Assembly (NCBI RefSeq): GCF_900218035.1
Contig: NZ_OBMR01000006.1
Span: forward strand, 1 to 64,000
Direction of reading: 5' to 3'
Source: Pseudobutyrivibrio ruminis DSM 9787
GTDB lineage: Bacteria; Bacillota; Clostridia; Lachnospirales; Lachnospiraceae
Length of the DNA: 64,000 nucleotides
Shown here: positions 50,203 through 59,412 of the stretch, piece by piece
How positions within the stretch are numbered: position 1 is the first letter of the stretch
Layout of the letters: each line of letters opens with the position of its first letter
The notes under the pieces: model-generated
Database searches by the model: none
Seen by the model: the letters and a program-made list of their open reading frames with translations, nothing else
What the model was told of the DNA's origin: nothing
Position numbers and translations under genes: made by a program

Positions 50203-51238
50203 TTTGGATTAATCCTTTCAACCATTTTGTAAGTGGTTTTTCAATAAGATAGTAAACAATAGTTGCGAATACACAAAGACCAAGTAAAAACTCAATCATC
50301 AAGTGCATTGGATTTGGGAATGTTAAACCAAATCTGGTGCTGATGTACATAAGAAATGCAAGGCCGATGAAGTGCCAAATGTACACTTCAAATGAGATTG
50401 CTGCCAAAACGCTCCAGATTTTCAAACGGAAGAATCTGGCTGTGCTGAGGGCAACAAACATCATTGCAGGCCAAAGCATGTATGTCATTACCGAACGATG
50501 ATTTCCCTGAATGTATTCAAACTTAAATAAATATCCGAAAGCACAGAGTGCTGTCATTGCAAATCCATAGATTGTAAGTGCCTTGTGTGAAAGCTTTTCC
50601 CACATGCTGTAGATAATGAGGCCAAGAAAGAATGCTGAATAGCCTCTGCCTGTTTCCTCTGTGAAGAATGGGAATGCAACGCCGTATTCCACAACGCATG
50701 TACCGACAACAACCATCACTCCTGCGCCAACCAAATGGCTTACCTGAAGCTTGTTGCAAAGCCAAACGATGAAATACAAAAGCACATAACAATAAATCAA
50801 CACACATAGATACCAAAGTGGTGGGTTTAGCGAAAGGCCATTGTTGATTGGACCACCTGTTGTGATAAGAAGCATACTGCTGAATGTACGCCAGTATGTA
50901 ACTGCTATATCGAAGAACCATGCACCAGTCATTCTGAAGTAGCTGAACATGATGATGGCACCTGTGATCATTGTGATGGCAACCATTGGGTAAATACGGA
51001 TTGCCTTTTTAATGAAGTATTTGCCGAAGCTTTCATTAAGCATTTTAGCTACGGAAGGCGCGCACATAAATCCTGAAATCATGAAAAACAATTCAAGAAT
51101 TGGGTACATGTCGATTGTGCCACCGTAAAAATTAATACCTGCGTAAACCACACCAGTAACCTGCTGGAAGTGATGGAATACCACAAGAACAGTAAGCACA
51201 ATTTTATAAATATCTAATGTGTAAATACGTTGTTTCAT
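50195..51238 (-). CDS. Acyltransferase family 3 (OafA/YrhL-like)
   Basis: A 347-residue protein with ten membrane spans: RIYTLDIYKIVLTVLVVFHHFQQVTG carries the family histidine-rich first span end (VVFHHF), PILELFFMISGFMC the FFxxSGF motif, and C-terminal LLGLCVFATIVYYLIEKPL the closing motif. Such enzymes O-acetylate sugars of surface glycans from cytosolic acetyl-CoA. Encoded between the WbpM-like and GtrB genes it most likely decorates the same glycan. ATG 51238. Confidence 0.9.
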   Translation of the reverse strand: MKQRIYTLDIYKIVLTVLVVFHHFQQVTGVVYAGINFYGGTIDMYPILELFFMISGFMCAPSVAKMLNESFGKYFIKKAIRIYPMVAITMITGAIIMFSYFRMTGAWFFDIAVTYWRTFSSMLLITTGGPINNGLSLNPPLWYLCVLIYCYVLLYFIVWLCNKLQVSHLVGAGVMVVVGTCVVEYGVAFPFFTEETGRGYSAFFLGLIIYSMWEKLSHKALTIYGFAMTALCAFGYLFKFEYIQGNHRSVMTYMLWPAMMFVALSTARFFRLKIWSVLAAISFEVYIWHFIGLAFLMYISTRFGLTFPNPMHLMIEFLLGLCVFATIVYYLIEKPLTKWLKGLIQNG

Positions 51239-51253
51239 TATACTCTCCAGTAT

Positions 51254-53206
51254 CTAGCCTTTGAATGTAGGCACAGTTTCTCTAATCTTCTGAACCACCT
51301 CTGGGCCCTCGTTGCTGTATGCAAGTGTCATAAGTGATTGAAGATTTCTAATAAATTCATCTGAATCAAACTTGATTGGCTCTGCCACGTGAATCAGATG
51401 ATTTTCAGTTTCTTTCAAGCCTTCCTCGCTCATAAGCTTTTCTTCGTAAAGCTTCTCGCCTGGGCGAAGGCCAATTTCTTCTATTTCAATATCGACGTCT
51501 GGACGAAGACCTGCAAGCTCGATCATGTTGCGAGCAAGATCAAGAATCTTTACAGGCTCTCCCATATCAAGAACAAAAATCTCTCCACCTGATGCATTGG
51601 CGCCTGCCTTAAGCACAAGGCTGACTGCCTCTGGGATTGTCATGAAGTAGCGGATGATATCCCTATGTGTAAGTGTAACTGGACCGCCCTCTGCAATCTG
51701 CTTCTTGAAAAGAGGTACAACAGAACCATTTGAGCCAAGCACGTTACCAAAACGAACTGCAACATACTCTGTGTGGCCACTGCCTGCTGGAACCTTTTCT
51801 GAATCTGCTGTATCAATATCAATCTGATGAGTGATAAGTGTTGGAAGCATATCCTCGTGGTTGTTGCGGACCATGTTGTCGAAAGTCTGGATAATCATTT
51901 CGCATATACGTTTTGTGGCCCCCATGACGTTTGTAGGGTTAACTGCCTTATCTGTGCTGATAAGAACAAAACGGTCGCATCCATATTTCATAGCAGCATA
52001 GGCTGTCTTGTAAGTACCAACTGCATTATTTTTGATAGCCTCGCAAGGGCTGTCCTCCATAAGAGGTACATGCTTGTGAGCTGCTGCGTGATAGCAGATG
52101 TTTGGTCTGTATGTTTCAAACACTGATTCAATACGGCGAGCATCGCGAACTGAACCGATAAGTGTAACTAAATCAAGATTAGGATATTTGCGCTTAAGCT
52201 CAAGCTGAATATCGTATGCATTGTTTTCATATACATCAAAAATGATGAGCTGCTTTGGGCCATACTTAGCAATCTGACGGCAAAGCTCGGAACCTATGGA
52301 ACCGCCACCGCCTGTAACAAGAACAACTTTGCCCTGAAGCTGAGCAGCAACATCCTCCTGATGGAGGCTGATTGGATCACGCCCGAGAACATCCTCTATT
52401 GTGATGTTCTGAAGATTGCCAGCGCTGATGATACCGGCCTTTTCAGCGTACATATTTGGAAGCTGCTTAATGCGGCAGTTTGTTTCCTTGCAAATATTGA
52501 TGAGGTTACGCTTTTCGCTAGGAGCAAGTGTAGCGATAGCGATGTAGATTTCCTTTATCTCGTACTTTTCAACGGCATAAAGAATCTTATCGCGGCCACC
52601 GATTACCTCTACTCCATCGATGTAACGGCCCCATTTGTTAGGGTTGTCATCGATGATGCAAACGACCTTGGCAGAACCATTTGCTCCACCGTTTACAAAG
52701 TTAACATCGCGAAGAATCATACGTCCTGCAGAACCAGCACCAATAAGGAGTACGTTGGTATCTGCAGCACTTGCCTCTCGGCTATCTCGAAGAAGCAAGA
52801 TAAATCTATAAGAAAAGCGAATGCTAACTCCAAAGAAAAACTGGAATGCGATTCCAAATACATAATATGAAATTGGCATTCTGTGAATGAATGCTGTAAC
52901 AACAACTGCGTTTGATACAAGTGTAACAGCTGTAGAAAGCACTAATTTTTTAAGCTCGTAGAAGCTAGCAAAACGCCAAATGCTTCGATAGAGACCAAAA
53001 AACTGATAAATAATAACTGTGAAAATTGCGTATGGAATAATGATTACGTAGTACTTCTCCAAGTACTGTGTTTCGATATGTGAAAACTGGCAATCGAACC
53101 TGAGCCAAAGTGCAAGAAAATAAGAAAGCACAACGGTAATAAAATCGTAGGCAAGTAAGAAATATGCCACCTTGTGCCAATGCTTCATTCTATTCATAAT
53201 CTCCAT
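51254..53206 (-). CDS. Membrane UDP-sugar 4,6-dehydratase (CapD/WbpM/PglF-like)
   Basis: A 650-residue protein with four N-terminal spans, then a first Rossmann domain (NVLLIGAGSAGRMILRDVNFV) and a catalytic SDR domain (VVLVTGGGGSIGSELCRQIAKYGPKQLIIFD, YHAAAHKHVPLMEDSPCEAIKNNAVGT, STDKAVNPTNVMGATKRICEM, RFGNVLGSNGSVVPLFKKQI). It dehydrates UDP-GlcNAc to a 4-keto-6-deoxy sugar, an early step to bacillosamine- or QuiNAc-type sugars. It is the first gene of the 43-53 kb operon. ATG 53206 has GGAGG 11 bases away, a slightly long spacing; two internal ATGs (53197, 53188) are alternatives. Confidence 0.9.
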   Translation of the reverse strand: MEIMNRMKHWHKVAYFLLAYDFITVVLSYFLALWLRFDCQFSHIETQYLEKYYVIIIPYAIFTVIIYQFFGLYRSIWRFASFYELKKLVLSTAVTLVSNAVVVTAFIHRMPISYYVFGIAFQFFFGVSIRFSYRFILLLRDSREASAADTNVLLIGAGSAGRMILRDVNFVNGGANGSAKVVCIIDDNPNKWGRYIDGVEVIGGRDKILYAVEKYEIKEIYIAIATLAPSEKRNLINICKETNCRIKQLPNMYAEKAGIISAGNLQNITIEDVLGRDPISLHQEDVAAQLQGKVVLVTGGGGSIGSELCRQIAKYGPKQLIIFDVYENNAYDIQLELKRKYPNLDLVTLIGSVRDARRIESVFETYRPNICYHAAAHKHVPLMEDSPCEAIKNNAVGTYKTAYAAMKYGCDRFVLISTDKAVNPTNVMGATKRICEMIIQTFDNMVRNNHEDMLPTLITHQIDIDTADSEKVPAGSGHTEYVAVRFGNVLGSNGSVVPLFKKQIAEGGPVTLTHRDIIRYFMTIPEAVSLVLKAGANASGGEIFVLDMGEPVKILDLARNMIELAGLRPDVDIEIEEIGLRPGEKLYEEKLMSEEGLKETENHLIHVAEPIKFDSDEFIRNLQSLMTLAYSNEGPEVVQKIRETVPTFKG

Positions 53207-53230
53207 TTAAGATTAGTCCTCCAAATAAAA

Positions 53231-53268
53231 AATACGGTACCCGGGCTCTAAGCCCATGATACCGTATT
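53231..53268 (-). terminator. Terminator of the 53307 gene, overlapping a promoter -10
   Basis: AATACGGTA (53231-53239) pairs with TACCGTATT (53260-53268), with inner GGGCT/AGCCC; minus-strand tail TTTTTTATTT. A TATAAT box (53266-53271) overlaps its upstream base. Confidence 0.85.
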
Positions 53269-53271
53269 ATA
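53266..53271 (-). promoter_or_regulatory. Candidate -10 box of the 43-53 kb polysaccharide operon
   Basis: TATAAT preceded by TG and one base (extended -10) on the minus strand, 60 bases before the CapD-like start, overlapping the 5' arm of the terminator hairpin. Transcription from it would begin near 53259, after the outer stem's upstream arm. Confidence 0.5.
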
Positions 53272-53306
53272 ACACATATTTAGTTTAATAATATAGGTAA
53301 TGACTA

Positions 53307-54059
53307 TTATTTCAAACCTGAAACCTTATATTCCATTGTAACTGGATCAGGAATTAAACCGAAGTTCTGTGCGCAGTATGTCTGCAAGTCCTTACCAAAG
53401 TTTGGTCCGTATGTAACTGTAACCTTATCTCCATTTGAAAGACCTGTTGTAACATCTGCACGGAATGTGATGCCTTCGTAGATATCATCATCAGATGTGA
53501 TTTCAAGCTCACAAACACCCTCGCCATCATTTCCTGAGAATGTAACCTTCAAGTCATCGAAAGGATTGAATGTAACTACATCTGCAAGGCCAACTACTGA
53601 AAGCTCCTGAGCATCTGATACAAGCTTGATGCCATAATGCTTTGTAATATAATCCTCATCAATGCTCCATGAAAGAACTACATCATCGCCATTTGAAAGG
53701 TCTGTTGAAGCGTTGAGCTCGTATGTGATGCGTGACTGTAAGTCAAGATCTGCAAATGAACCTTCCTTGAAAATATCAAGTGGATCCTCGAGGCGCTGCT
53801 TGTCAGCCTCGCGCTGAATCTTTGCATCTAATTTTGCATTCTGTGCGAAATCATACAAGAATTCCTCATTATCAAATGTGACTGTGGCTGTTCCCATTGA
53901 GTCATATCCAGTGAACTGAACTGAAACATAATCGTTGATATCCATTGTCTTTGGAGCATTTAAGAAATAAAATGCTGCGCCTGCAGCTGCTGCAATTACA
54001 ACCAATATCGCAATTATAATAAATTTCTTACTTCCTTTTTTCTGCTGTGTTTCTGCCAT
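53307..54059 (-). CDS. Single-span exported protein of unknown function
   Basis: A 250-residue protein: basic cytosolic start (MAETQQKKGSKKF), one span (IIIAILVVIAAAAGAAFYFL), then an outward domain with two similar beta-rich halves: MDINDYVSVQFTGYDSMGTATVTFDNEEFL and VTFNPFDDLKVTFSGNDGEGVCELEI, each followed by a STDLSNGDDVVLSW / TTGLSNGDKVTVTY segment. The duplicated motif suggests two tandem domains of the kind seen in zinc-ribbon-associated clostridial proteins; compare the outer part at 23007. It is a single-gene unit with a terminator. ATG 54059 with AAGGAGG is used; the frame opens ten codons earlier. No function is proposed. Confidence 0.7.
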   Translation of the reverse strand: MAETQQKKGSKKFIIIAILVVIAAAAGAAFYFLNAPKTMDINDYVSVQFTGYDSMGTATVTFDNEEFLYDFAQNAKLDAKIQREADKQRLEDPLDIFKEGSFADLDLQSRITYELNASTDLSNGDDVVLSWSIDEDYITKHYGIKLVSDAQELSVVGLADVVTFNPFDDLKVTFSGNDGEGVCELEITSDDDIYEGITFRADVTTGLSNGDKVTVTYGPNFGKDLQTYCAQNFGLIPDPVTMEYKVSGLK

Positions 54060-54142
54060 AATAAACCTCCTTAGATTTAATTCAAGCACTTATGAATGAT
54101 ACTACAAATTAATGGATGAATGCAAATTTAATGTGTAGTACT

Positions 54143-54964
54143 TTAGAAAGTTTTAGAATTATCCTCCTGCCCATCCACTGGCTTTATCATGAGATTGTCA
54201 GCTATAGCTGACTTTTTAGAGAACTTGAGGGTGGTGTAACCAATAATGCTGAAGGCTACTGCTCCAACCAGGTTTACTAGAAGGTCCTTCATGGTGTCGA
54301 TGATGCCAATATCAAGATAGCCGCCAGGTACTGTGTAAGACTGGCCATCAGCTGTGTTAATTACAGTGTCTGTGATATTTGAAATAATGAATGGCATGCC
54401 ACTGTTGTTTGGATCAAGCGTGACTGAGCCAATGGTTTGAACTACGAAGTCCTTTTGCATATCTAAATAAAAGAAATAATCCATAGTGAACTCGAAGAAT
54501 TCCCAAATTACTCCTACAGTCATAGAAAAGCAAAAGGCTACAAGTGTAAGATAAAATGGAGACAGATTAAAGTGTTTGCTGCCACGATTCAGTAAATAAA
54601 TCAGTGAGAATCCAATGGCTGCACACAAAAATCCATTCATTGTATGAAGCATGGTGTCCCAGCCGGGGATAATCACATAGTAATGATTCACTTCACCAAG
54701 AATTTCAGCTGCGTATATAAAGCCAAAAATGATGGCCTGGAAAACTGCTGGAAACTCTATCTTCATTTTCTGCTGCAAGAATGCAGGCATCAAAAACAAA
54801 AGTAGCGACAATATACATATTGCCGCACTTTCATAATTCTTAGTCAGAATGCATCTGATAAGTGTAAGTATAACAAGTCCACGTAAAATCAAATAAAAAA
54901 TGAAAGTACGCTTATTCTTTTTATAGCTATCCACCAATGAATTCTTGTAATCAATGATTTTCAT
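54143..54964 (-). CDS. Seven-span membrane protein (DUF2238-like)
   Basis: A 273-residue integral protein with about seven spans. The segments VNHYYVIIPGWDTMLHTMNGFLCAAIGFSLIYLL and FCFSMTVGVIWEFFEFTMDYFFYLDMQKD recall the YjdF/DUF2238 family, which carries conserved WDxxLH and WExxE-type residues in spans. A large loop between spans 5 and 6 ends IIDTMKDLLVNLVGAVAFSIIGYTTLKF, with another D..D..N motif usual in the family. Function unknown. It is preceded by the GT-C-like gene, whose TAA is two bases before ATG 54964, so the two are likely translated together. Confidence 0.68.
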   Translation of the reverse strand: MKIIDYKNSLVDSYKKNKRTFIFYLILRGLVILTLIRCILTKNYESAAICILSLLLFLMPAFLQQKMKIEFPAVFQAIIFGFIYAAEILGEVNHYYVIIPGWDTMLHTMNGFLCAAIGFSLIYLLNRGSKHFNLSPFYLTLVAFCFSMTVGVIWEFFEFTMDYFFYLDMQKDFVVQTIGSVTLDPNNSGMPFIISNITDTVINTADGQSYTVPGGYLDIGIIDTMKDLLVNLVGAVAFSIIGYTTLKFSKKSAIADNLMIKPVDGQEDNSKTF

Positions 54965-54966
54965 AT

Positions 54967-56991
54967 TTATTCCCTATCAACTGTTATATTCAACACAATT
55001 GCAAGTTCATCTGTATTATTGGAAATACGATATTGGATTCCTTCAACACGGGAGTTAACTGTAAGCTTAACAGTTATAACTGTATCTGATGTAGATACTA
55101 CTTCGAAGCTATAGTCACCTGGGTTGTTTTCTGAAAGGATTTCAACTTCGCAGTTTGAAAGGCCACCACCATTGTATGAAACGATGTATTCGCCTTTATC
55201 AAGGCTTGAGTATGGTCCAAAGATCAGACCGCCGTTTGTAAGTGCAACCTGACTGTCGTCGATAGTACCCATGCCGTTGAAGAACATTTCCTTTGGCTCG
55301 ACAACGCCATCGTTGCTGCCGTTGACGAGGTATTTTGCATAGTCATCCGCATATACGTATACATTTAAGTTTGTTCTGTATTCACCACGGACATCGTTGT
55401 AGCAAAGGGCATCTTCGATAACGAACTCATCTATTGGCTGCTCATAACCATAAAGGATGGTGTCGTAATTATACTCGCCGGCAAGCTCTTCATCTGTAAG
55501 CATAATGAAGGACTGTGTTTCCTCTGGTTCGTAGATAGAATTATCAACAAGCCACCAGTACTCCTGAAGGCGATTCTGCTCAACTGTGATGCCGCCGATG
55601 CGAACTTTGTCATCTGAGTATAACTGATTCGCATATGCGTTCCAGAATGTTGCATATCCCTTTGTAAGGCCATGGTCTTCTAAAACGTCAGACACCTTTT
55701 CCTGTGCTTCCAATCGATTCTTCCAACCACTGACATTTGAAAGCATAGCTACGCACTCAATAAGTGAAGCCACAACAAAGAGGACTATCCATGCATAGCC
55801 TCGAACTTCGTTTTCCTGTTTAATCCAGTAGACATAGATATATCTAGCTGAAACAATAACAAAAAGAACAACGGATGATGTCATGTGATACTTGATTACG
55901 AAATCAAAGAAAACACCGCAAAGAAGCATCACAAGATTATGAAGCATTGCATAAAAATATATAAACTGAATAGTCTTTGTTTCTTTTAAGATTTTGCGAC
56001 CTTGAAGAATTGGAACGACAATGCAAACAATTGCACACATTACAATTGATACAAAGTTGCGGAGGCCTGTCATGGATGACACTGAAACATCAGCCTGGAA
56101 ACCAAACACCTCAAAATAGTAAAGAACAGTTTTGATTAAACCGTTCCATACATCAGACATTGAGCCCGAGAATACCATGAGTGATTCTTTGACATTGTTG
56201 ATGTTGTGCCATGTAGCAAGCCAATTGTATGTGATAAGTCCTAGCACAGCTGGGATGGCATTGGCAAAAATCCAATATATCGCATCCTTCAAATCTGTCT
56301 TCCAAATCACTGACTTGCGTTCTGCTGCACGGATGTAGACCATAACTACCACTGTCATAATCATAGGTAGTGCAAAATCTGCAAGGGTACGTGGGCCACG
56401 AACTGAAAGGATGTAAAGTATCACCATATAAACTGCAAGCTTCACTGAAAACAGCTTGCCCTCAGCGTACTTTCTGTAAGCATTGATAAAAAGCATGCAC
56501 ACTAATGGCTGCCAAATGATGAAATCGCCATAGCAACCATCATAAAGAACATACACTGCGATTCCAAACAAATACATTGTTCCAAGAGGAACCATTAGCA
56601 TCCATGATTCGTCTTTGAAATATTTCTTAGAAAGAGCTCCAAGTGCTACGGCGCCGAGGATCATCTGGATAACGACCACAATTGTACGGGCAACATCACC
56701 AGCGCCAAGAAATGGATGTACCAGTATCGACAAAATACCTACTGTTGGATACAGTGTCCAAATATCTCCGTTGGCATAGCTCCATGTGCCAGAGAAAAAG
56801 TTGTGATGCTTGTAAAATGAATCTGCAAACAAGCTGGCAATGGCCATATCTGAATTTACCACCGTACGACCGTAGGTCATGGTAAGGACTGCGCAAGCGA
56901 ACAAAACGATAAGACAAAGAATAGCCAGGATTTTGTCTTTCAGCGATAAATTTACTGTCCAATTTTTAAAACTACTAAATACCTTTTTCAT
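54967..56991 (-). CDS. Polytopic GT-C-like membrane protein (second)
   Basis: A 674-residue protein with about eleven spans up to residue 425 and a 240-residue outward C-terminal domain. The first loop, RTVVNSDMAIASLFADSFYKHHNFFSGTWSYANGDIWTLYPT, contains the SDMA acidic motif and aromatic residues found in GT-C transferases and their relatives. The C-terminal part (TLYGYEQPIDEF...) has no recognised domain but looks beta-rich. With the YjdF-like gene downstream it forms a two-gene unit, having its own candidate -10 box (57050-57055). Possibly a sugar transferase at the outer face, but no acceptor is evident. Confidence 0.62.
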   Translation of the reverse strand: MKKVFSSFKNWTVNLSLKDKILAILCLIVLFACAVLTMTYGRTVVNSDMAIASLFADSFYKHHNFFSGTWSYANGDIWTLYPTVGILSILVHPFLGAGDVARTIVVVIQMILGAVALGALSKKYFKDESWMLMVPLGTMYLFGIAVYVLYDGCYGDFIIWQPLVCMLFINAYRKYAEGKLFSVKLAVYMVILYILSVRGPRTLADFALPMIMTVVVMVYIRAAERKSVIWKTDLKDAIYWIFANAIPAVLGLITYNWLATWHNINNVKESLMVFSGSMSDVWNGLIKTVLYYFEVFGFQADVSVSSMTGLRNFVSIVMCAIVCIVVPILQGRKILKETKTIQFIYFYAMLHNLVMLLCGVFFDFVIKYHMTSSVVLFVIVSARYIYVYWIKQENEVRGYAWIVLFVVASLIECVAMLSNVSGWKNRLEAQEKVSDVLEDHGLTKGYATFWNAYANQLYSDDKVRIGGITVEQNRLQEYWWLVDNSIYEPEETQSFIMLTDEELAGEYNYDTILYGYEQPIDEFVIEDALCYNDVRGEYRTNLNVYVYADDYAKYLVNGSNDGVVEPKEMFFNGMGTIDDSQVALTNGGLIFGPYSSLDKGEYIVSYNGGGLSNCEVEILSENNPGDYSFEVVSTSDTVITVKLTVNSRVEGIQYRISNNTDELAIVLNITVDRE

Positions 56992-57020
56992 GTTCTCTTC
57001 CTATTTTCTCTATAATAAAA

Positions 57021-57048
57021 AACTATGACTGGAATCCCAATCATAGTT
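57021..57048 (-). terminator. Terminator of the sugar importer operon, overlapping a -10 box
   Basis: AACTATGA-TGG and CCA-TCATAGTT (57021-57048) pair with one C/A mismatch; minus-strand tail TTTTTTATTATAG. A TATAAT box (57050-57055) abuts its upstream arm, as at 53.2 kb. Confidence 0.85.
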
Positions 57049-57049
57049 T

Positions 57050-57055
57050 ATTATA
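57050..57055 (-). promoter_or_regulatory. Candidate -10 box of the 54-57 kb unit
   Basis: Minus-strand TATAAT within AATATGTGTATAAT, nearly the same flank as at 53.27 kb. Transcription would start near 57043, inside the terminator's 5' arm. Confidence 0.45.
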
Positions 57056-57094
57056 CACATATTTCTGTAGCTTAACCATATTATATTATCACTG

Positions 57095-57937
57095 CTATCC
57101 TTTGACTGCTCCGCCGGTTACACCCTCAACGTAGAATTTCTGCATGATGATGAACAAAATAGAGATTGGTACGGCAATCATTAGTCCACCGCAGCAGAAG
57201 TATGTGAAGTACTGGTTAACAAGTGCTCTCTGCAAAAGATTGAAAAGGCCAAGGGCCATTGTCCAGTCTGATGCATCCTTTGACTTAATCATCAAACGAA
57301 CCATAACGAAATCCATCCATGGATTCAGGAAGGAATTGATTACAGTGTAAACAATCATTGGCTTTGAAAGTGGCACCACAATTTTAGCGAAGATGGTGGC
57401 TTCCGATGCGCCCTCAAGCTTTGCTGCTTCGTGCAAAGATACTGGAATTGTATCGAAGAAGCCCTTCAAAATCAGATAGCCAAGTCCTGATGCTCCTGAG
57501 TAAAGGATAATCAAACCTACCACGCTATCTGTCAGGCCAAGCATCTTCAGGATGAAGTACATGGCAATCATTGAAAGTACGCCAGGGAACATGCCGAGGA
57601 TCAATGAAAAGCTCATGAGCTTCTTTCTACCTTTGAACTCGATGAATGAAAACGCATATGCGGTCATGATTACAAAAATAGATGAAACAAGGCAGCTGAA
57701 TACACCGATTATCATGGAGTTTTTGAACCATGCTGGGAAGTTGGCGGTTGAATCTGGTTCAAAGAACAGCTGGTGATAGTTGGCAAGTGTCCAGTGTGCA
57801 GGGAAAAAGTGGTTTGTGTTGATTCCCTTTTGTGTGCTGAAGGTGGTGACAACCAGCCAGAAAACTGGTATCAGCCAAATAAAAGCCAAGATAGCTAAAA
57901 ATACGTGTCTTCCGATAATTTTACCTATTTTTTTCAT
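57095..57937 (-). CDS. Sugar ABC importer permease, MalG type
   Basis: A 280-residue permease with six spans and the ATPase-binding EAA loop IPVSLHEAAKLEGASEATIFAKIVVPLSKP. The start VFLAILAFIWLIPVFWLVVTTFSTQKG and end LFIIMQKFYVEGVTGGAVKG are typical of CUT1 maltose/oligosaccharide importers. It overlaps the MalF-type gene by one base (TAATG). An ATPase is absent from the locus; CUT1 systems in this phylum commonly share an MsmX-type ATPase encoded elsewhere. Confidence 0.93.
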   Translation of the reverse strand: MKKIGKIIGRHVFLAILAFIWLIPVFWLVVTTFSTQKGINTNHFFPAHWTLANYHQLFFEPDSTANFPAWFKNSMIIGVFSCLVSSIFVIMTAYAFSFIEFKGRKKLMSFSLILGMFPGVLSMIAMYFILKMLGLTDSVVGLIILYSGASGLGYLILKGFFDTIPVSLHEAAKLEGASEATIFAKIVVPLSKPMIVYTVINSFLNPWMDFVMVRLMIKSKDASDWTMALGLFNLLQRALVNQYFTYFCCGGLMIAVPISILFIIMQKFYVEGVTGGAVKG

Positions 57938-59349
57938 TATCTATATACCCCCTCTTTATCTCCACCTATCATTCTTGAGAAAGTAAGAAGTGAAAGGGCT
58001 GCACAAACTATGAATGTTATGATACCGATAACTGATGCCATCTTGAAGTTTGAGTACTCGTTTGTCAGTCTGAATAGCCAGGTGATGAGCAGGTCAACTT
58101 CGGTGGCATGTGAGTTTGCCATAGACATATTTGTTGTCTTGTAGTTGTATGTAAGCAAATATATAACGTTGAAGTTGTTAATATTTGCAATTACTGACTG
58201 GATTAATGATGGGCCGGTGATGAACATTACGTATGGCATTGTAATCTTCCAGAAAATCTGGAATTTGTTGGCGCCATCGATTTTTGCTGATTCAATCTGG
58301 TCTGATGGGATATTCATAAGGATACCTGTTGCAACAAGCATCTGATATGGAATACCAACCCAGATATTTACCAGGATGATGGTCACGTGGGCCCAGCCTG
58401 GTCGTGACAAAAATGGGATGAAGGCATCGCCTGCGTTTAGTAGTCCGATATTCTTGAAGAAATCAAGAATACCTACGTTAGCACAAAACGTATTTACGAT
58501 ACCATAATCACCAAACATCTTACTGATAAGAAGCAATGTAACGAACTGTGGAATACCGATTGTGATAACAAAAAGTGTTCTCCACATGCCCTTGAGCTTT
58601 GTATCTTCGTGATTGATGAACTGAGCCAAAAGGATTCCACCAAGGAATGTTGTTGCTGTTGCAAGGACAGCCCAGATTAATGTCCAAACCAAAACTCTTA
58701 CAAACGCGTAGCCAAATGTGATGGTCTGGCTGGTTGTAAAGAGGTTTACAAAGTTCTTGAATCCAACCCATGTGAAAAGATATGTTGGTGGCTGATGGTT
58801 CTCATCGTAATTCGTAAATGCGATACCTACCATGAATAGGATTGGAATAATGTTGATGAGAATTACTCCAATACTTGGCAATGTAAGAAGAGTGATGTGG
58901 AAGCGCTCGTTTTTGAAGCTCGCGATATCTTCCTTAAATGTACTTAAGTGTTCTCCCTCTTCCTGCATCTTTTGAAGACGATAAACAGTCTTGATATTTG
59001 CAATATATAGTGCCAGAAATGCGATGATAACAAGGATTCCGATGATTCCGTAAAGAAGAATCAACAGCGAGTTATCAAAGTCATTTACTGTTTTTTGCAT
59101 AGTTAATGGATCAAAGATTTCCTCTCTTTGGACTGTGCCAAGAGTTGAAAGCTTTGACATGTATGGGGCGAAAACGCGAAAAATTGAGGCGATTACTCCT
59201 ACCTCAAGCAAAGTCATCAGTATTCCGCGGGCTATTTGTTTTCGTCCGAAATATCCAGCACCCATAATCAAAAGAGAGAGCTTGACCCAGATGTCGCCTT
59301 TGGCTATGGATGTGAAAAAGTCTTTAAAATAGTTGCCAATTTTCTTCAT
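57937..59349 (-). CDS. Sugar ABC importer permease, MalF type
   Basis: A 470-residue permease with an extended N-terminal region (about 160 residues with extra spans and a coiled segment TVYRLQKMQEEGEHLSTFKED) and the core permease with the EAA loop IPSDQIESAKIDGANKFQIFWKITMPYV. The extra N-terminal spans are usual in MalF of maltodextrin importers. Oligomeric alpha-glucans are thus a likely cargo, which would suit the glgP nearby at 20 kb, but this is inference. A terminator-like hairpin (59374-59397) separates it from the binding-protein gene. Confidence 0.92.
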   Translation of the reverse strand: MKKIGNYFKDFFTSIAKGDIWVKLSLLIMGAGYFGRKQIARGILMTLLEVGVIASIFRVFAPYMSKLSTLGTVQREEIFDPLTMQKTVNDFDNSLLILLYGIIGILVIIAFLALYIANIKTVYRLQKMQEEGEHLSTFKEDIASFKNERFHITLLTLPSIGVILINIIPILFMVGIAFTNYDENHQPPTYLFTWVGFKNFVNLFTTSQTITFGYAFVRVLVWTLIWAVLATATTFLGGILLAQFINHEDTKLKGMWRTLFVITIGIPQFVTLLLISKMFGDYGIVNTFCANVGILDFFKNIGLLNAGDAFIPFLSRPGWAHVTIILVNIWVGIPYQMLVATGILMNIPSDQIESAKIDGANKFQIFWKITMPYVMFITGPSLIQSVIANINNFNVIYLLTYNYKTTNMSMANSHATEVDLLITWLFRLTNEYSNFKMASVIGIITFIVCAALSLLTFSRMIGGDKEGVYR

Positions 59350-59373
59350 AGATTATTCCTCTGATTTATAAAA

Positions 59374-59397
59374 GGGCTTCTCCATTCGGAGAAGCCC
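59374..59397 (-). terminator. Intercistronic hairpin after the binding-protein gene
   Basis: GGGCTTCTCC/GGAGAAGCCC perfect stem with four-base loop; minus-strand tail TTTTATAAAT. Inside the importer operon it probably lets most transcripts end after the binding protein gene, giving excess binding protein over permeases. Confidence 0.85.
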
Positions 59398-59412
59398 GAA
59401 AAAGCATTATTG

